The notes below the pieces were generated by a model, which saw only the letters and a list, made by a program, of their open reading frames with translations, was not told the DNA's origin and searched no databases. A stretch of DNA of 64,000 nt, taken from positions 124,001-188,000 of the forward strand of contig JAHLKC010000079.1 in the NCBI GenBank assembly GCA_025449115.1. The letters are read 5' to 3'. This DNA comes from Chytridium lagenaria. Its lineage: Eukaryota > Chytridiomycota > Chytridiomycetes > Chytridiales > Chytridiaceae. Positions 12,301 to 23,662 of this stretch are shown here, one piece after another. The first letter of the stretch is position 1. The number at the start of each line of letters is the position of its first letter. The position numbers were made by a program, and so were the translations under genes.

Positions 12301-13301
12301 CCGCCACCACCCGTTCCTGAAAAAGAAAGCCAGCGGAAGTAAAGAGCGTACCTGAAGAACCGATTACAGTCAAGAAGGAAGTTAAAGCCCCACCACCCCC
12401 CGTTCCTACACCACCTTTACCCCTCCCGACAGGCCCACGTTCAGCACTCTCCAAGAAACATCGTACAAGTAAAAGCTTTATGACCACCACCCCTGGAGCC
12501 AAGAAACGCGTCCGTTTCACAGCCCCCGATAGGCCCATGGTCGAATTCGCCAGTTTCCCTTCAGACGGAGCGCCCTCCCGACTTCGTCGCGCCACTCTAA
12601 ACGAAGCTGGTGAGCTCATGGTTGACGAAGACGACGACGACCAGGAAGAAGAAGAAGAAGAAGATTGGGACGAGGATGTCGACGATGAGGAGATGTACAC
12701 AGAGTCTGATGAAGAGGAAGAGTTTCAGGCATCGGGGGTGAGAGTTGTGGTGCCAACAGTGTACTTCCCGCCACAAGCCGATGTGTCGAGTGAGGTTGCT
12801 AGTGTGGTTGAAGGGGAGAATGTGGTGGCGAAACAACCGGATCCGAATGAGTTTGCAGTTAAGGGGGTTGTTGTAGGGGCAGGGAAGGAGGATGGGGCCG
12901 GGGCGGAGATGGTGATTGCGCTGCATGCTTTTGTGGCGAGGAGTGGGAAAGAGATGTCGTTGGCGAAGGTGTGTCTCTCTTTGTCCAAATCCCTTTTTTC
13001 TCTTCTTTTCCTTCGTTTCCTTCATACTGTTATGGGAGTTTAATATTCCCCTTTTTTCCCCGGTTATTTTGCTGGCCCTTTGTATTTCTTTATTTCTTTT
13101 TTTGCTGAATTCCTTTTTTTGTTAAAGGGCGATGTTGTCGTTGTGCATCGGCGGCAGGGTACTTGGATCTACGGAACCAAGGCACGTCGGAAGACGGAAG
13201 ATGCGGAGGGTGGAGAAGAGGCAACGGCGAATGGTGATGGGAAGAAACCAGAAATGGGATGGATTCCTGTTGCATTTGTAGCAAAGTATTCGTTGCAGTA
13301 A
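9397..13301 (+). CDS. Helical (BAR-like) proline-rich adaptor with C-terminal SH3 domain
   Basis: A multi-exon gene starting MQQLPSS. The N-terminal 250 or so residues are amphipathic helix (KAASKCKSALSAASLAFVDLV; KDLSDKIETDFELPLDKLL; HDKIRRAEGDARRYRSRD), consistent with a BAR- or I-BAR-like membrane-curving dimer. A long disordered middle from about 10683 to 12350 is full of APPPPP runs, as in FH1-type profilin/SH3 ligands. An acidic stretch follows (12620-12720). The SH3 domain is split by an intron at 12969-13127: ALHAFVARSGKEMSLAK, then GDVVVVHRRQGTWIYG and GWIPVAFVAKY. Other introns: around 9720-9795, 9927-9999 and 10344-10435. Frames shift near 10215, 10660-10815 and 12340-12480. By architecture it resembles IRSp53/Bzz1-type actin adaptors at the plasma membrane; the SH3 call is firm, the BAR class is inference. 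Confidence 0.7.
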
Positions 13302-14393
13302 GTGTTTGACAGCACTGATGTCTCTGGGATGGACGGCCGTCGTTTAGACTATATATTGCCGGGGAGTTAGCCCGTTTTATTTTTATTTGAATCTATTTTG
13401 TATTAGTTTGATTTGCATTTTTTTTTTTTTTTGTCTTTTAAAGTTTTGATTTGTTCGAGACGCGTCTTTGTTGCCGTTTCGTTCTGCATGTTTATTTGTT
13501 CCCCACACTTTTCTTGGTCTTCGCAAATCTATTTTCTGTTGTTACTTTTCATTTTTTGTTTTATTATTGATTTGTTTTTATAGACTTTGGTTTCTTTCTT
13601 TCTTTCTATCTTTCTTTCTTTCTTCTTTCTTTCTTTTTTTCCTTTTTTTTTTTTTTTGGCTAATTGATTACCGTACTTTTGTTTTTTGAGCTTCTTGTAA
13701 ACTCCCAACATATTCAACCACCTTTTACAATCACGCAGTACGTTTCTTTATTGGCCTTCTTATTTTTATAAAATCAACATGAAGGAATTAAACATATGTA
13801 CATAAAGCGTTTTTACATAATGTGGACTGAGTTAGAATACTGGACTTACTTGCAGTCTTGATCTGAACAATTACATACCATTGTCAACAACACTGTTAAG
13901 TTCTAAGAAAAGCCCAAAGCAGGCAAAGCATCTATAAAAATAAAATAAAAGGTCTTCTCCTTATTGAAGCAAACCGCTATTTTACATGGGGAGGAAGGGT
14001 GTTGAAAGACTTTTTGCCATCGTTCTTCAATAGATAAACAAGATATTTTCTAAAATGCCAACAAAAAACAAAAACAAAAAACAAGAAAAAAACAAAAAAA
14101 AGAGAAACCAAACAAAACAACAACAAACAAAAACACAAAGCCACATAAGTGACTGAACTGGTGGGAGCAGGAGGGTCACACCACCAAACCACAAAGACCT
14201 ATCCTTCAAAAGCCGCCCCCCCCCCCGAAAAAATAAAGAATATTTGAAATTATCCCTCCATCTCCAAGCAATATCATAGTAATAAGCGCAAGCATCCGCT
14301 AAAAAAAAGGGGGTGGGGAAATTCTACTATTATACCTTTTTTTCTTTTTCTTTTTTTTTCGTTCGAGGGGGTTTTTTCCAAAGTGACGATAAA
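13302..14393. other. Intergenic region with long homopyrimidine and A-rich tracts
   Basis: Between convergent genes. A T/TC-rich tract spans about 13380-13690 (TTTC microsatellite near 13590-13640) and an A-rich tract about 14040-14150. A C10-type run occurs near 14217. The short ORFs here are translations of low-complexity DNA and are not supported as genes. Confidence 0.5.
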
Positions 14394-16371
14394 TCACACT
14401 CGTTGACTCCACCCTTCCACACCCATCGTGTCCTGATCGGGAATATCGGCATCAAGTTCCTTCATCTGATAATAAGGCACAAACTTGTACAAAGCGCACA
14501 CAGTCCCAAACCGTTCAGATAGCGTCTTGGGTTTTCCCTGATTAAAAAAAAAAAAAGGTTCCCGCTTATCAAAACAATAAAACACGGGAGAGGGGAAGGG
14601 GGGGAGGAAGAGAACAGAAGGGGATAGGACGTCAAGCAATAAAATAAAAAAAAGACTCACCATATCCTCTCCATTCACCCCACCCGTCCCCACAACCGCC
14701 GCTCCACCCCCACCCGGTGGCAACGCATAAATCTTCCTCACCTTCCCATCCTCCCTCTGCATCGTCCCCCCCGCAATAACCTGACTTGCAGTCCTCGCCA
14801 TACCCCCAACGCCACCTCTCACCGACATGATCAGTCCCGACGACAATCCCTCACCCATACGTTGCATAGGAGGAGGCACGACACCAGTCAACGACACGGG
14901 ACGTGCGTCATCAAAGACACGGATATGGTTTGATCCAAAGATTCCAGTTTTAGGGGGTTGAGAGGGCTGGAATGAATTGGAAGAGGGTTGAGGAGGGTGA
15001 TGGTCGTGGTGATGGTCTTGTTGATGGGGTGTTGCGTAGTGATGCCGTTGCGAAGGAGCGTTGTATTGAGAATGTTGATGTTGTGAAGGAGGTGCGTGGA
15101 AATGTGGAGTGTTTTGAGGGTGATAAGAAGGTGCAGACTGGAATGGTTGCATCGGTTGACGTTGTTGAGGAATGGCATGGTAATGCTGAGTCGTTTGTTG
15201 AGCTGAAGCATGATATTGATCCATCGGTTGACGTTGTGGAGGGGGTGCAGAGTGGTACTGTTCTGTAGCTTGTCGCTGCTGAACAGGTGCATGATACTGC
15301 TCCACAGGTTGACGTTGAACAGGAACATGATACTGCTGTTCAGGCTGATGTTGAACAGGTAGAGCGTGATACTGCGACTCAGGTTGTCGTTGAACAGGTG
15401 GAGCCCGATACGACTCTTCCGGTTGAACCTTCACAACAGGAGCCGGCTGCTGCGGTGCAGGCGGTTGAATAGGCACAGCCTGAAACTTCTTTGCCGTGGT
15501 CATGGGAGCCGCTGCTGGAGCCGCCGCGGTTATCGCCACGTTTGGTTTCGCTGCCGCCCCCCCATTCATCCTCCCCGCCTGATCCACCGGTTTGCCTTGC
15601 TTAGGCGCTGGTGCAGGTTTAGATGGCGGCGTTTCCGAAAAACCTATTATTCCGAATGGTGATGGTCAACGCTTGATCCTCCATCTCCGCATCATCTTCA
15701 ACTTCAATCACATCATCATTCATGGCATCATCCCCATCTTCCTCCATATCATCATCATCCGAGTCCCCATCAGGTATAACAATCGCCTCGTCATCATCCT
15801 CACTCTCACTCTGTTTCATTTTCACCGAAACCGTAGCCCCGCCCCCCCTCTTCCTTGCAGGCAACGGGTAAGGTGTATGCCGGTTCTGCTTCCTCGCTAA
15901 AAAATGTGACAGGTCATCCTCCTCATCGTCTTTGCGACGATTCGCGGTCTTGTTGAAAAACGTCACGGAAAGGCTTTCATTCAAATCATGGGCGTCAGGT
16001 GATGAACGAGAATGAGGTTGAGCGGGTTGTCGAACCACGAGTCACAAGAGGTTCAGATCCTGCCCGCGATACCCTCCTAATCGGCTTTGCACAGATCCAC
16101 CATTCCCAAGCCTCGCAGTTATAGACCCTCCACCCCGATTCTGTATATTTGACCCGCTGTCCCCGTTTCTATTTTGACGGTTAATGGAAGGTCCACTTCC
16201 CAGACGGCTTTGAATGGAGCTCCCCAGACGGTTTTGAATGGAAGGTTGTGATGGGGTTGGTTTTTGTTTAACGGGGTTGCGGAGTGCTGAGGTACTGATG
16301 GGGTAAGGTGAGGAAGTGTCGTCCGGAATGTCCCAAAGGATAGGCTTGATCTTGGGTTTCGTGTCGTCCAT
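14394..16371 (-). CDS. Low-complexity Gln/His/Tyr-repeat protein, function unknown
   Basis: Read from the ATG at 16371 (MDDTKPKIKPILWDIPDD). The N-terminus has a series of RLG motifs (IQNRLG, IQSRLG, ITARLG, VQSRLG), then an acidic stretch (SESEDDDEAIVIPDGDSDDDD, about 15700-15800), then about eight degenerate copies of a QYHAPVQQRQ-like decapeptide (about 15110-15410) and a His/Gln-rich block. A 123-bp intron (14538-14660) separates the last exon, which ends GVEGWSQRV. Frames change near 16040 and 15615. RLG-type motifs occur in some mRNA-export and cap-binding adaptors, but I do not recognise a family here. The composition suggests a disordered, possibly condensate-forming protein. Upstream flank is 16372-16911. 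Confidence 0.55.
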
Positions 16372-16911
16372 ATCGGTCCTAGAGGGTCGTTTCTTCTTTG
16401 ATACTTTTACGAGGTCGTCTGTTTTAAAGAGGGTGTTTTCGGTTTAGACACCAGCTGCAATACCCTCTCCCCATCACAAAGCAAGCTTGTATGGTGATGA
16501 TGAAGGAGTGGAAAGGATGATGAATAGAGGGTGGAGTGACCTCCCCACCACACCACGCCGTTGTAAGGTCCTTACCCAGAGACATGTGAGCTTGTTTGAG
16601 AGATCCATCTCCGCAAAGAGTCCGCTTGCAGCAAAATGAAATAACAAAATTTGTTTTTCTTTTCGGGAAACTTTTTTGTTAACGTTTGTTATGTTAAATA
16701 CTGTTAAAAAAATTACTCAACACATCATTGAAAAAGTAAAACATAACGCCATGTTTATTCATGCTGTTTCACGCTCTTTCATATTCGCAACTGCACATAA
16801 CATCACGCGCAAAGAGGAACGAACGGCGGCACCACGCACAACATAAAGAAGCAGGTCACTTTTGAAAACGCAAATGCACGTTCTTGCAACAACAAGTTTC
16901 GTTGACGATAT
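16372..16911. other. Intergenic region between two minus-strand genes
   Basis: Contains the probable promoter of the repeat-protein gene and the 3' flank of the GST gene. The sequence is mixed, with an AT-rich part near 16640-16760. No coding signal is seen. Confidence 0.4.
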
Positions 16912-17821
16912 TCACTTGCCAAGGTTCTCCACCTTTGCAAGTCCAGCCTTCACACCCGGTCTCGACGCAACGCGATCCAACCACTTCTTGAAGTTCGGGT
17001 ACGCCGCAATATCAATCCCAGCAACTACCACCCAAAAAAAACCCCCCCATCCCACAATTAGCAACTGACTTACCACAAAAACAACAACCGAAAACTCACA
17101 TTCATAAGCCGAAGCCCACGGAAAGATGGCAATATCCGCAATAGAGAATCCATGGCCATTAAAATAGTCCACCTCTGAAAGCCGCGTCTCCATCACCTTA
17201 AACAATCGTTCCGTCTCTTCACTGAACCGGTTGATGGCGTATGGGATCTTTTCGGGTGCGTATCGGGTGAAATGACCACGTTGACCCATGATAGGTCCTA
17301 ATCCTGAAATCTGTAGAAAGCGCGAGGGGTTGGTTTGATTGAACGAAAAATGTGAAGAAATGTATATAAAAAAAAGGAGTTTTGGGGGGGATATATAATA
17401 TTCACCTGCCAGTATAACCATTCATTGGTGGCAATCCTAGCACGAGGGTCTTTAGGGTAAACTCATTGGGTGGTGCCTTGACATCCGCAATGTACTGCAA
17501 AATCGCCGCCGACTCAAACACGCTCACAGGATTCTCCGGGCTAAACGGTGGTTTTCAAATCCACAATCGCCGGGATCTGTTGTTTAGGCGACTATGCAAA
17601 AAAAAAAAAAAAGGCCTTCATTAAAACATGACCAAAAAGAAGGGAGGATAAAAAGGGGAGGTTGCGGGTCATTACGATTTTCAGAAACTCGGGCTTGAAT
17701 TGATCTTTGGTTGCGAAATTGATGAAATGCATGTCGTAAGGGATGTTGAGCTCTTCGAGAAGGATGGGATCTTTTTCCCGTTTGGTGTTCCTGCGAGGTA
17801 AACTTGGATGTCTGCGGGCAT
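16912..17821 (-). CDS. Glutathione S-transferase, Ure2-like/Nu-class
   Basis: Cytosolic thiol-transferase or peroxidase using glutathione. The ATG is at 17821 (MPADIQVYLAGTPNG). The thioredoxin-fold N-domain follows (DPILLEELNIPYDMHFINFATK, ending PEFLKI), then QQIPAIVD and PVSVFESAAILQYIAD, the conserved glutathione-site ES motif. The helical C-domain reads RARIATNEWLYWQ, GLGPIMGQRGHFTRYAPE, YFNGHGFSIADIAIFPWA and PNFKKWLDRVASRPGV, ending ENLGK. The GLGPxxGQ segment is typical of the YfcG/YghU/Ure2 group. Introns are visible at about 17595-17674, 17310-17405 and 17010-17100. Single-base shifts occur near 17775 and 17550. It is shorter than yeast Ure2 because it lacks the Gln/Asn prion domain. 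Confidence 0.85.
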
Positions 17822-18094
17822 GGTGGAGAAGGTCCGAGTGAGGAAGCGAGGGCGAAAGAGGGGTATGGTGATATGAATATAGAGAAATCTCTTGTTGTGA
17901 GGGGGACGGAAATCGGTGCGGGATCCCTTCGTTCTTTTATAGGTGGGTGGAACAGCAAAATGCAGTCAGACGCTCGTCAATGACAAATCAATTAAAATTG
18001 CTTTGATTCCACTTTGATGTTATGCGAACTTCATGCAATGCATCGAGGTTGCGAATTGTTGCGCGGCACCCCTCGAAAACACTCTTACGGTCCG

Positions 18095-18350
18095 TTATAA
18101 AATTTGAGCCAAAGTCGATCGTGATGTTGGATGTCGGCGGGGTGCCATGTAGTGTGTGAGAGACAGTGAGTGATGCTGTAGATTCGGTGATGTTGTGATG
18201 TTGGTCAATGTATCTTTGACGAGCTCCAGATCTTGTTCATTTTGCAGAGGTGGTTGCAATGCGGCCAAGGCAATGTCACGGTTCGCTTTAAGCATTTTCT
18301 CTAGCGGAGGCTTTTTTAAAAACGGTGGAGACAGGATTAGGATTAACCAT
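18095..18350 (-). CDS. Small protein, unassigned
   Basis: An ATG at 18350 opens MVNPNPVSTVFKK, which continues with a single-base shift near 18305 into a clean frame (PPLEKMLKANRDIALAALQ, then NEQDLELVKDTLTNI) ending by 18095. The composition looks like a real helical protein, but I recognise no family. It sits between the GST gene and mL53, and could be a short gene or the only recognisable exon of one. Confidence 0.35.
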
Positions 18351-19411
18351 GATATAAATATATTTTTTAGCTTCCCCCTCCACCTTTGATAATCCTCTTG
18401 TTTTAGTTTTCTACAGCCGTTTTCTTTTTTTGCTCGTCCAGCAACATGTGTATTTCATCGTTTAATCGTTTTGTTAATTTCGAGCTGGTTATGGTATCCC
18501 AAGTGTATCATGATTCAGTTGACAGTATCAATCAACGTACATGAAGTGACAGTGATGATTACAGTGATACTTCTGATATTAAGGAAGTCACACGTCTCTC
18601 ACAACACCGACAGAGAGAGTATGGTCCCAACACCTCTGTGCTTGCTGTTTACATCAGTGCATCAATACAACAAAAACCGGATCAACAGTGAATGCCTGAT
18701 TACGGACTTTCCCAAGTTTCCATTGATCCTATATGTTTAGCATGTATTACCACCTTGTTTTCACCTCCTTGACGCGTGGCTATTATTGTCAAGACTCCGG
18801 AGCTGAATAAAGCATATTCGCCACTTGGATGCACCAACTTTTAATGATGGTAATTTGACTTCAACAATAAACGATTGGGAAAAGCCACGTTTGAGTTTGG
18901 TTTATTTAAAAATGGATATAACCGTTACCTTCACTATTCGTCGTCCAAACAAACACATTTATCAACCTTTCTCCCTCTTTCACCCCTTCTACGTCGTCCC
19001 CTCCACCTTGTCCCCTCGTCCTTTAATTTCACCCGCATCCTCAACATTCTCACAATCCACGCGCCTCTCAAACTCTTAGCAAGAGCTCCGAGAGATCAAA
19101 GACTTTTATGTGGGATTTGTACACAGGAATATAATGCGGTTGCCGTGCTGGGCTGTCTCGAAAATGTATTCACCTGTTTTTTAACAGTTTCTTCAGCTCT
19201 CTTGTTAAAGTTAGACAATTCTTAACATTACAGAAATTGAGCCATGGCGCAACTTCAAACTAGTTACACAATTAGTTGGCGCAATCTGGAGTTTCTCCTT
19301 TTTTTTTGTGACATTCCAACAACTATCGAACATCATTGACCATCTGTGCATCGCATCTATTACAGTCAACACACACACATACGATTACAAGAAAAAGAGA
19401 AGAGAGAAGGA
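18351..19411. other. Intergenic region upstream of mL53
   Basis: Short overlapping ORFs near 18825-19225 lack domains and have no conserved appearance. A pyrimidine-rich leader and CACACACA at 19370-19380 precede the mL53 ATG. Nothing else is supported. Confidence 0.4.
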
Positions 19412-19968
19412 ATGCTCAAGTTTATTGACAGAGTCGTGGTCAACTTTGCTCCTCTGAGTGAGAGATCAAGATCTGCAAGGTGAATACTTTTTCATTCCGG
19501 TTCATCCCATATATGTTGTTTTGACCTATTCTTTTCCCCTTGATGAGACTCCCTTTCCATTTTTTATTCCTTCGTTTTTACTAAATTCCATTCAAATAAT
19601 GTTTGCTTTTACCATCAACTAATATGTATATATCTATTACTAGAACATTGCTTTACTTGATGACTGCTGACAAGCACAAGGCTGCCAACCCCAAAGCTCA
19701 GATTGTAGTCAACCAAAAGGATTCCATCACACGGCCTATCATTGAAATCACATACCGTAAGTTCATGAACGATTTTATTTTATACCACCATGTCCTTTCT
19801 CGCATCATGTTCGTTTATACGATATATGAAATAATCATATTAAATTTAGGCGACAAGAAACATCTCTCTATCCCTTCATCCAACTACTCGGCTGCAGAAC
19901 TCACCAGCATGATCAACAAGTATTCAAAGAAACTGCAACTTGAAGAGGACATTACTTCAGCGTCGTAG
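19412..19968 (+). CDS. MRPL53: Mitochondrial ribosomal protein mL53 (yeast Mrpl44 family)
   Basis: Component of the mitochondrial large ribosomal subunit. Three exons, 19412-19479, 19644-19756 and 19850-19968, total exactly 300 bases and give a 99-residue protein without any frame break. The N-terminus MLKFIDRVVVNFAPLSERSRSA matches the family's start (hydrophobic strand, then a conserved NP or FAP turn and basic residues). It continues with KAQIVVNQKDSITRPIIEITYRDKKH and ends with a helix (ELTSMINKYSKKLQLEEDI). Length equals the family norm of about 100 residues. Introns are GT-AG with T-rich 3' ends. The clean frame is useful as a quality control against the frame-shifted neighbours. Confidence 0.88.
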
Positions 19969-20758
19969 AGAAACGAAATCCCGTCTCGTTTAAAATCGGT
20001 CGTATGTTTATGATTGCTCCAAAGTTCACTACGGCGCGGAAATCAGCCCTTGGTTTTTTTCGCACGTTCTTTGGACACGGATGGGATATGGGTCGTATGG
20101 AGAATAACCGTGGTTCGAAACGCATCCTTTCCGTCTCCCCCCGCCTCCTTTTGTTCTCAGAAAACCCTCAACACCCACAAACCACAATATTTTTCTTGCT
20201 GATAGCGAGTTGTTGTCATTAACGATAACCAGTTGTGTATTTATACCTTTTTAATAAATAATAACAAAAAAGCGCTTATTGATCTCCATTTGTTATTATT
20301 GAATTAATAGCCTATACTACTATAGTAGTTATTTTATTAGTTATTAGTGGGCACTGAGCAGAAGAGTATATTTATTTAGAGGTAAGACATAGTTTGTATC
20401 ACCAGCATCATTTCTTGTCACGCGTGCCACGATGTTGTTGTTGCTTTTTTATCTTTCTCAAACATGAAATGAAAATAACTTTCCGTCTTTCTTGCTTTGT
20501 ATATATGTGAAAGGGAAGACACAAATCATAATAGTTGATAATTCATTTCCGTCTTATACTTGTACACACACATCTACGACACCTCACATCATCATCATCA
20601 TTAATCATTCATCGCCATCACTTTACAACATCCGTCATTCTATCCATTCCATACAATCCATTCCATTCATTCATCACTCACACCATCATACCCATCCATC
20701 CATTCATATCCATCCATCCAAACCCATCCATCCAATCTACCTACCTTTTCAATAAGAA
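19969..20758. other. Intergenic region, AT-rich with CATC/CCATC simple repeats
   Basis: 3' flank of mL53 followed by AT-rich sequence (20230-20350). A cytosine/adenine-rich low-complexity stretch (20560-20740, CATC and CCATT repeats) precedes the LRR gene and may be its 5' UTR or promoter. The ORFs at 20492-20762 are translations of that repeat and are not supported. Confidence 0.4.
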
Positions 20759-20941
20759 ATGACAGACACTGGAAGCAGTAATCAACAGCAATGCAATGTC
20801 ATTACAGAAGCATTCCCATTCCTCAGTGTCCCTCAAGATGCCGTGGAATGGATGTTGTAACTTCACAGTCACTGACAGATCAACGAATAGCATTCCTATT
20901 CAATGCAACGGCAATGGAGATATCACCAGAATGTAATTTGA

Positions 20942-20974
<33 letters not shown>

Positions 20975-23662
20975 TCCTTCTATTTCCTTCTATTTCCTTC
21001 TATTTCCTTCTATTATTATTATTATATACAACATACTAATACATACTCATACATACATACTCATACATACTAATACATACTAATAATATACACATATAGC
21101 GCATTCTCTGGTTGGGACATTAGTGGCAACATTCCAGGGTCATTGGCAACTCTAGAGACATTGATAGACCTGTGAGTTGAAATATTATTATTTAATTGTT
21201 TGTTTATTTATTTATTTGTTATTCAATTTATTATATATATATTATTTATTTAATTTATCATTTATTTTATTTATTTTATTTTACATTAATTTTTCATTTC
21301 TTATTCTACTCTATCTATCTATCTACATACATACATCCCCCTATATAGATGTATCTAATATTTTATTATACTATGTACATCTGACAATCATATGTACTAA
21401 TCACTTTTACTCTATTCACTATTTTATAATTAAAAATCTCATGAACAACGATCTCTCTGGGACTATTCCTGCAGAGCTGGCTGCTGCTCCTGCTTTAAGG
21501 ACATTGTACGTTTGTTTTATCATTATTTACTTACTTATTCTCTTTTCTATTCTATTCTATTCTATTCTATTCCTTTCTATTCCTTTCCTTGCCTTTACGA
21601 CACGACTTTATAAAACGTTATACATATCACTTACAATCATACTTTATAGACTACTTGGAAGTAATCAACTTTCTGGTAACATTCCCGATGGCCTTTGCTA
21701 CGTCACCCAATCTCGAGACCTTGATCTTGACAAACAATCAACTCACTGGTGGAATCCCCGAATCACTTGGAAACTCAAAGATAATTAGAATGTAAATGTC
21801 GCTTTTGATTTTTTGGTTAAAAAATGTTTTCCACTTTTCACTCGGGAATGTGATTAAACTTTGCTTTTATATGCTATTAGGTTGGTCGGTGATAATTATT
21901 TGACGGGAGACATCCCTTCCTTCTTTTTCACAAAACTGGTGCAAAGAGGGTGAGTTTTGTTTCATGTTCTTACTTTTTTCTGTGAAGATATATTCAATGA
22001 TTTGTTGCTGACGTGATATTTTTTCTGCAGAGTCTCGGGAAATTGCTTTACATCAAGTCAGGTCGCGTCTTTACCCTCAACCCTCAAGTAAGTCTTTGCA
22101 GGCCCCCGTATACTCCCAACAAAGAATGTCGTCCTCACCAACAATCTTCTTTTTCCGCAGCAAAACACAAAAGCCCGACTCCATATGCGCCTCCTTCCGC
22201 GGCGACTCGGCCTCCGCCACTATCCCATCGCCGCCATCACCACCGCCCGCCCCCTCACCGCTGGTCCCAACCCCTCGCATCGTTCCACCACCCTCACCAC
22301 CTCCCTCCCAGGCGTCACCAACCAATCCTCCTCGTCCACCAACGACTCCGCGCCCCCCTCCGCCATGTCCCTCCCCCTCATCCTCGGTATCACCATTCCC
22401 CTCGTACTCATCTCCATCATCGCCGTCGTCGCCCCTAGTTTTATGGAAACGCAAACGGCGCGCAGTAGATACTCAGAAACCACGCCCGAAATCAGACGGA
22501 CGCCTTCATAGCCGATGCTCTGCAGAAACCAAACGCAACCTACCAACCTTTCGACCAACGCGAGTTTAGTCAACAACCTTACACCGAGTTCATTCAGCAA
22601 ATTCTTTCCATAACACCACAATCTCTTCTGCGTCTCCCCGTTCTCCATATCAACAAGAAGAACCATTCTATTCACCACAACAACCCAAAGACCCATTTAC
22701 TCACCCCCCAAACTCCACCACAAGGTACATGTCCACTCTTCCTCACACAGACCAAGATGACGAACTTTGGACCCCAAAATCACAATACACACCTCAGCAG
22801 AACCCTATCCTCCAAGATCCCTATCAACAGGAATCGTACCAGAACCATCTTATCCAACAGGATTCGTACCAACAAGATCCTTACCAACAAGTCCTCCACG
22901 CCCCTTTCTCCCAACACTCCGGCTATCCAAGCCAACCACACTCTACCCACCAAAACCTAACCCGCGCACCCTCCAACGGTTCCCACATTTCCCACAAAAA
23001 CCTCACCCGCACCCCCTCCAACGGCTCCATCATTTCCCACCAAAACCTCACCCGCGCCCCATCCAGCGGCTCCCACTTTTCCCAATCCACCACCTCCCAA
23101 CCCCTCCCCACTCCATCCCGTCATCGCGCCCCTTCGAACCCTCAATCCCGTCACCGAGCCCCTCCACAGGCTCTCAAGCCATCCCATCTTACCGTCATGT
23201 CCCGCAACCCATTCAACCCATCTATGCACCGGCTTTGCGCCTTCCGGCCGGTCCAAGGAGTGCCGGGGTGCAGCAGACTGTGGAGTACTTTGATCCGAGA
23301 GCTTTGAAGAGTGCTGATGCTAGGATGGGGGAGACGGAGGATCCGAGGAGTTGGACGGCGGAGGATGTTGGGGAGTGGTTGATTTTGAATGGGGTTGGGG
23401 AGGAGGTGGGAGAGATGTTTAAAGGTAATGAACAACCCCGCCATCCCCTCTTTTCTTCTTGTTTCCCCCCCCGCCCCTCTTTCCTTTTTTTTTTCTATGA
23501 TTTTAACAGTGGCCTTTTCTTTTTTCTTAGAACACGGCATTGATGGACGCCAATTGGGGATGGTCACAGGATGACTTGTTGATTCAGATGGGGGTACGCG
23601 ATCGTGATGAAAGAGCGCTTGTGGTGTATGTTATTGGGAAAGTTACCATGAATTTGTTTTAA
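20759..23662 (+). CDS. Plant-type LRR ectodomain - transmembrane - SAM domain receptor-like protein
   Basis: The LRR N-cap (GCCNFTVTD, then CNGNGDITRM) ends exon 1 at 20932. Repeats of the LxxNxLSGxIPxxL type follow: SGNIPGSL (21100-21171), NNDLSGTIPAEL (to 21505), a double repeat NQLSGNIP and NNQLTGGIPESL (21650-21791) and DNYLTGDIPSFF (21881-21949). A Cys-containing cap follows near 22030. A Pro-rich stalk leads to a transmembrane helix (LILGITIPLVLISIIAVV, about 22370-22434). The cytoplasmic part has three copies of an NLTRAPSNGS-like repeat (22960-23090) and a C-terminal SAM domain (SWTAEDVGEWLILNGVGEE near 23350, GIDGRQL near 23537, DLLIQMGVRDRDERALVV near 23575), split by an intron. Stop at 23662. 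SAM domains mediate polymerisation or scaffold binding. Indels near 20850, 22290 and 23567 break the frame. A signal peptide was not identified at the ATG used. Confidence 0.75.
20942..21036. repeat. Microsatellites inside LRR-gene intron 1
   Basis: A run of ATT/TTA triplets (about 20942-20972) is followed by four tandem TTTCCTTCTA decamers and another TTA run. ATACATACTA-type repeats continue to about 21085. All lie within the intron 20933-21099. Confidence 0.85.

Noticed and set aside
13468..14209. Short ORFs rich in Phe, Leu and Lys
   Set aside because: Translations of poly-T/TTTC and poly-A tracts between two convergent genes.
20492..20762. Plus-strand ORFs rich in Ile, His, Ser and Pro
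   Set aside because: They translate CATC/CCATT simple repeats in two frames; composition follows the DNA repeat.
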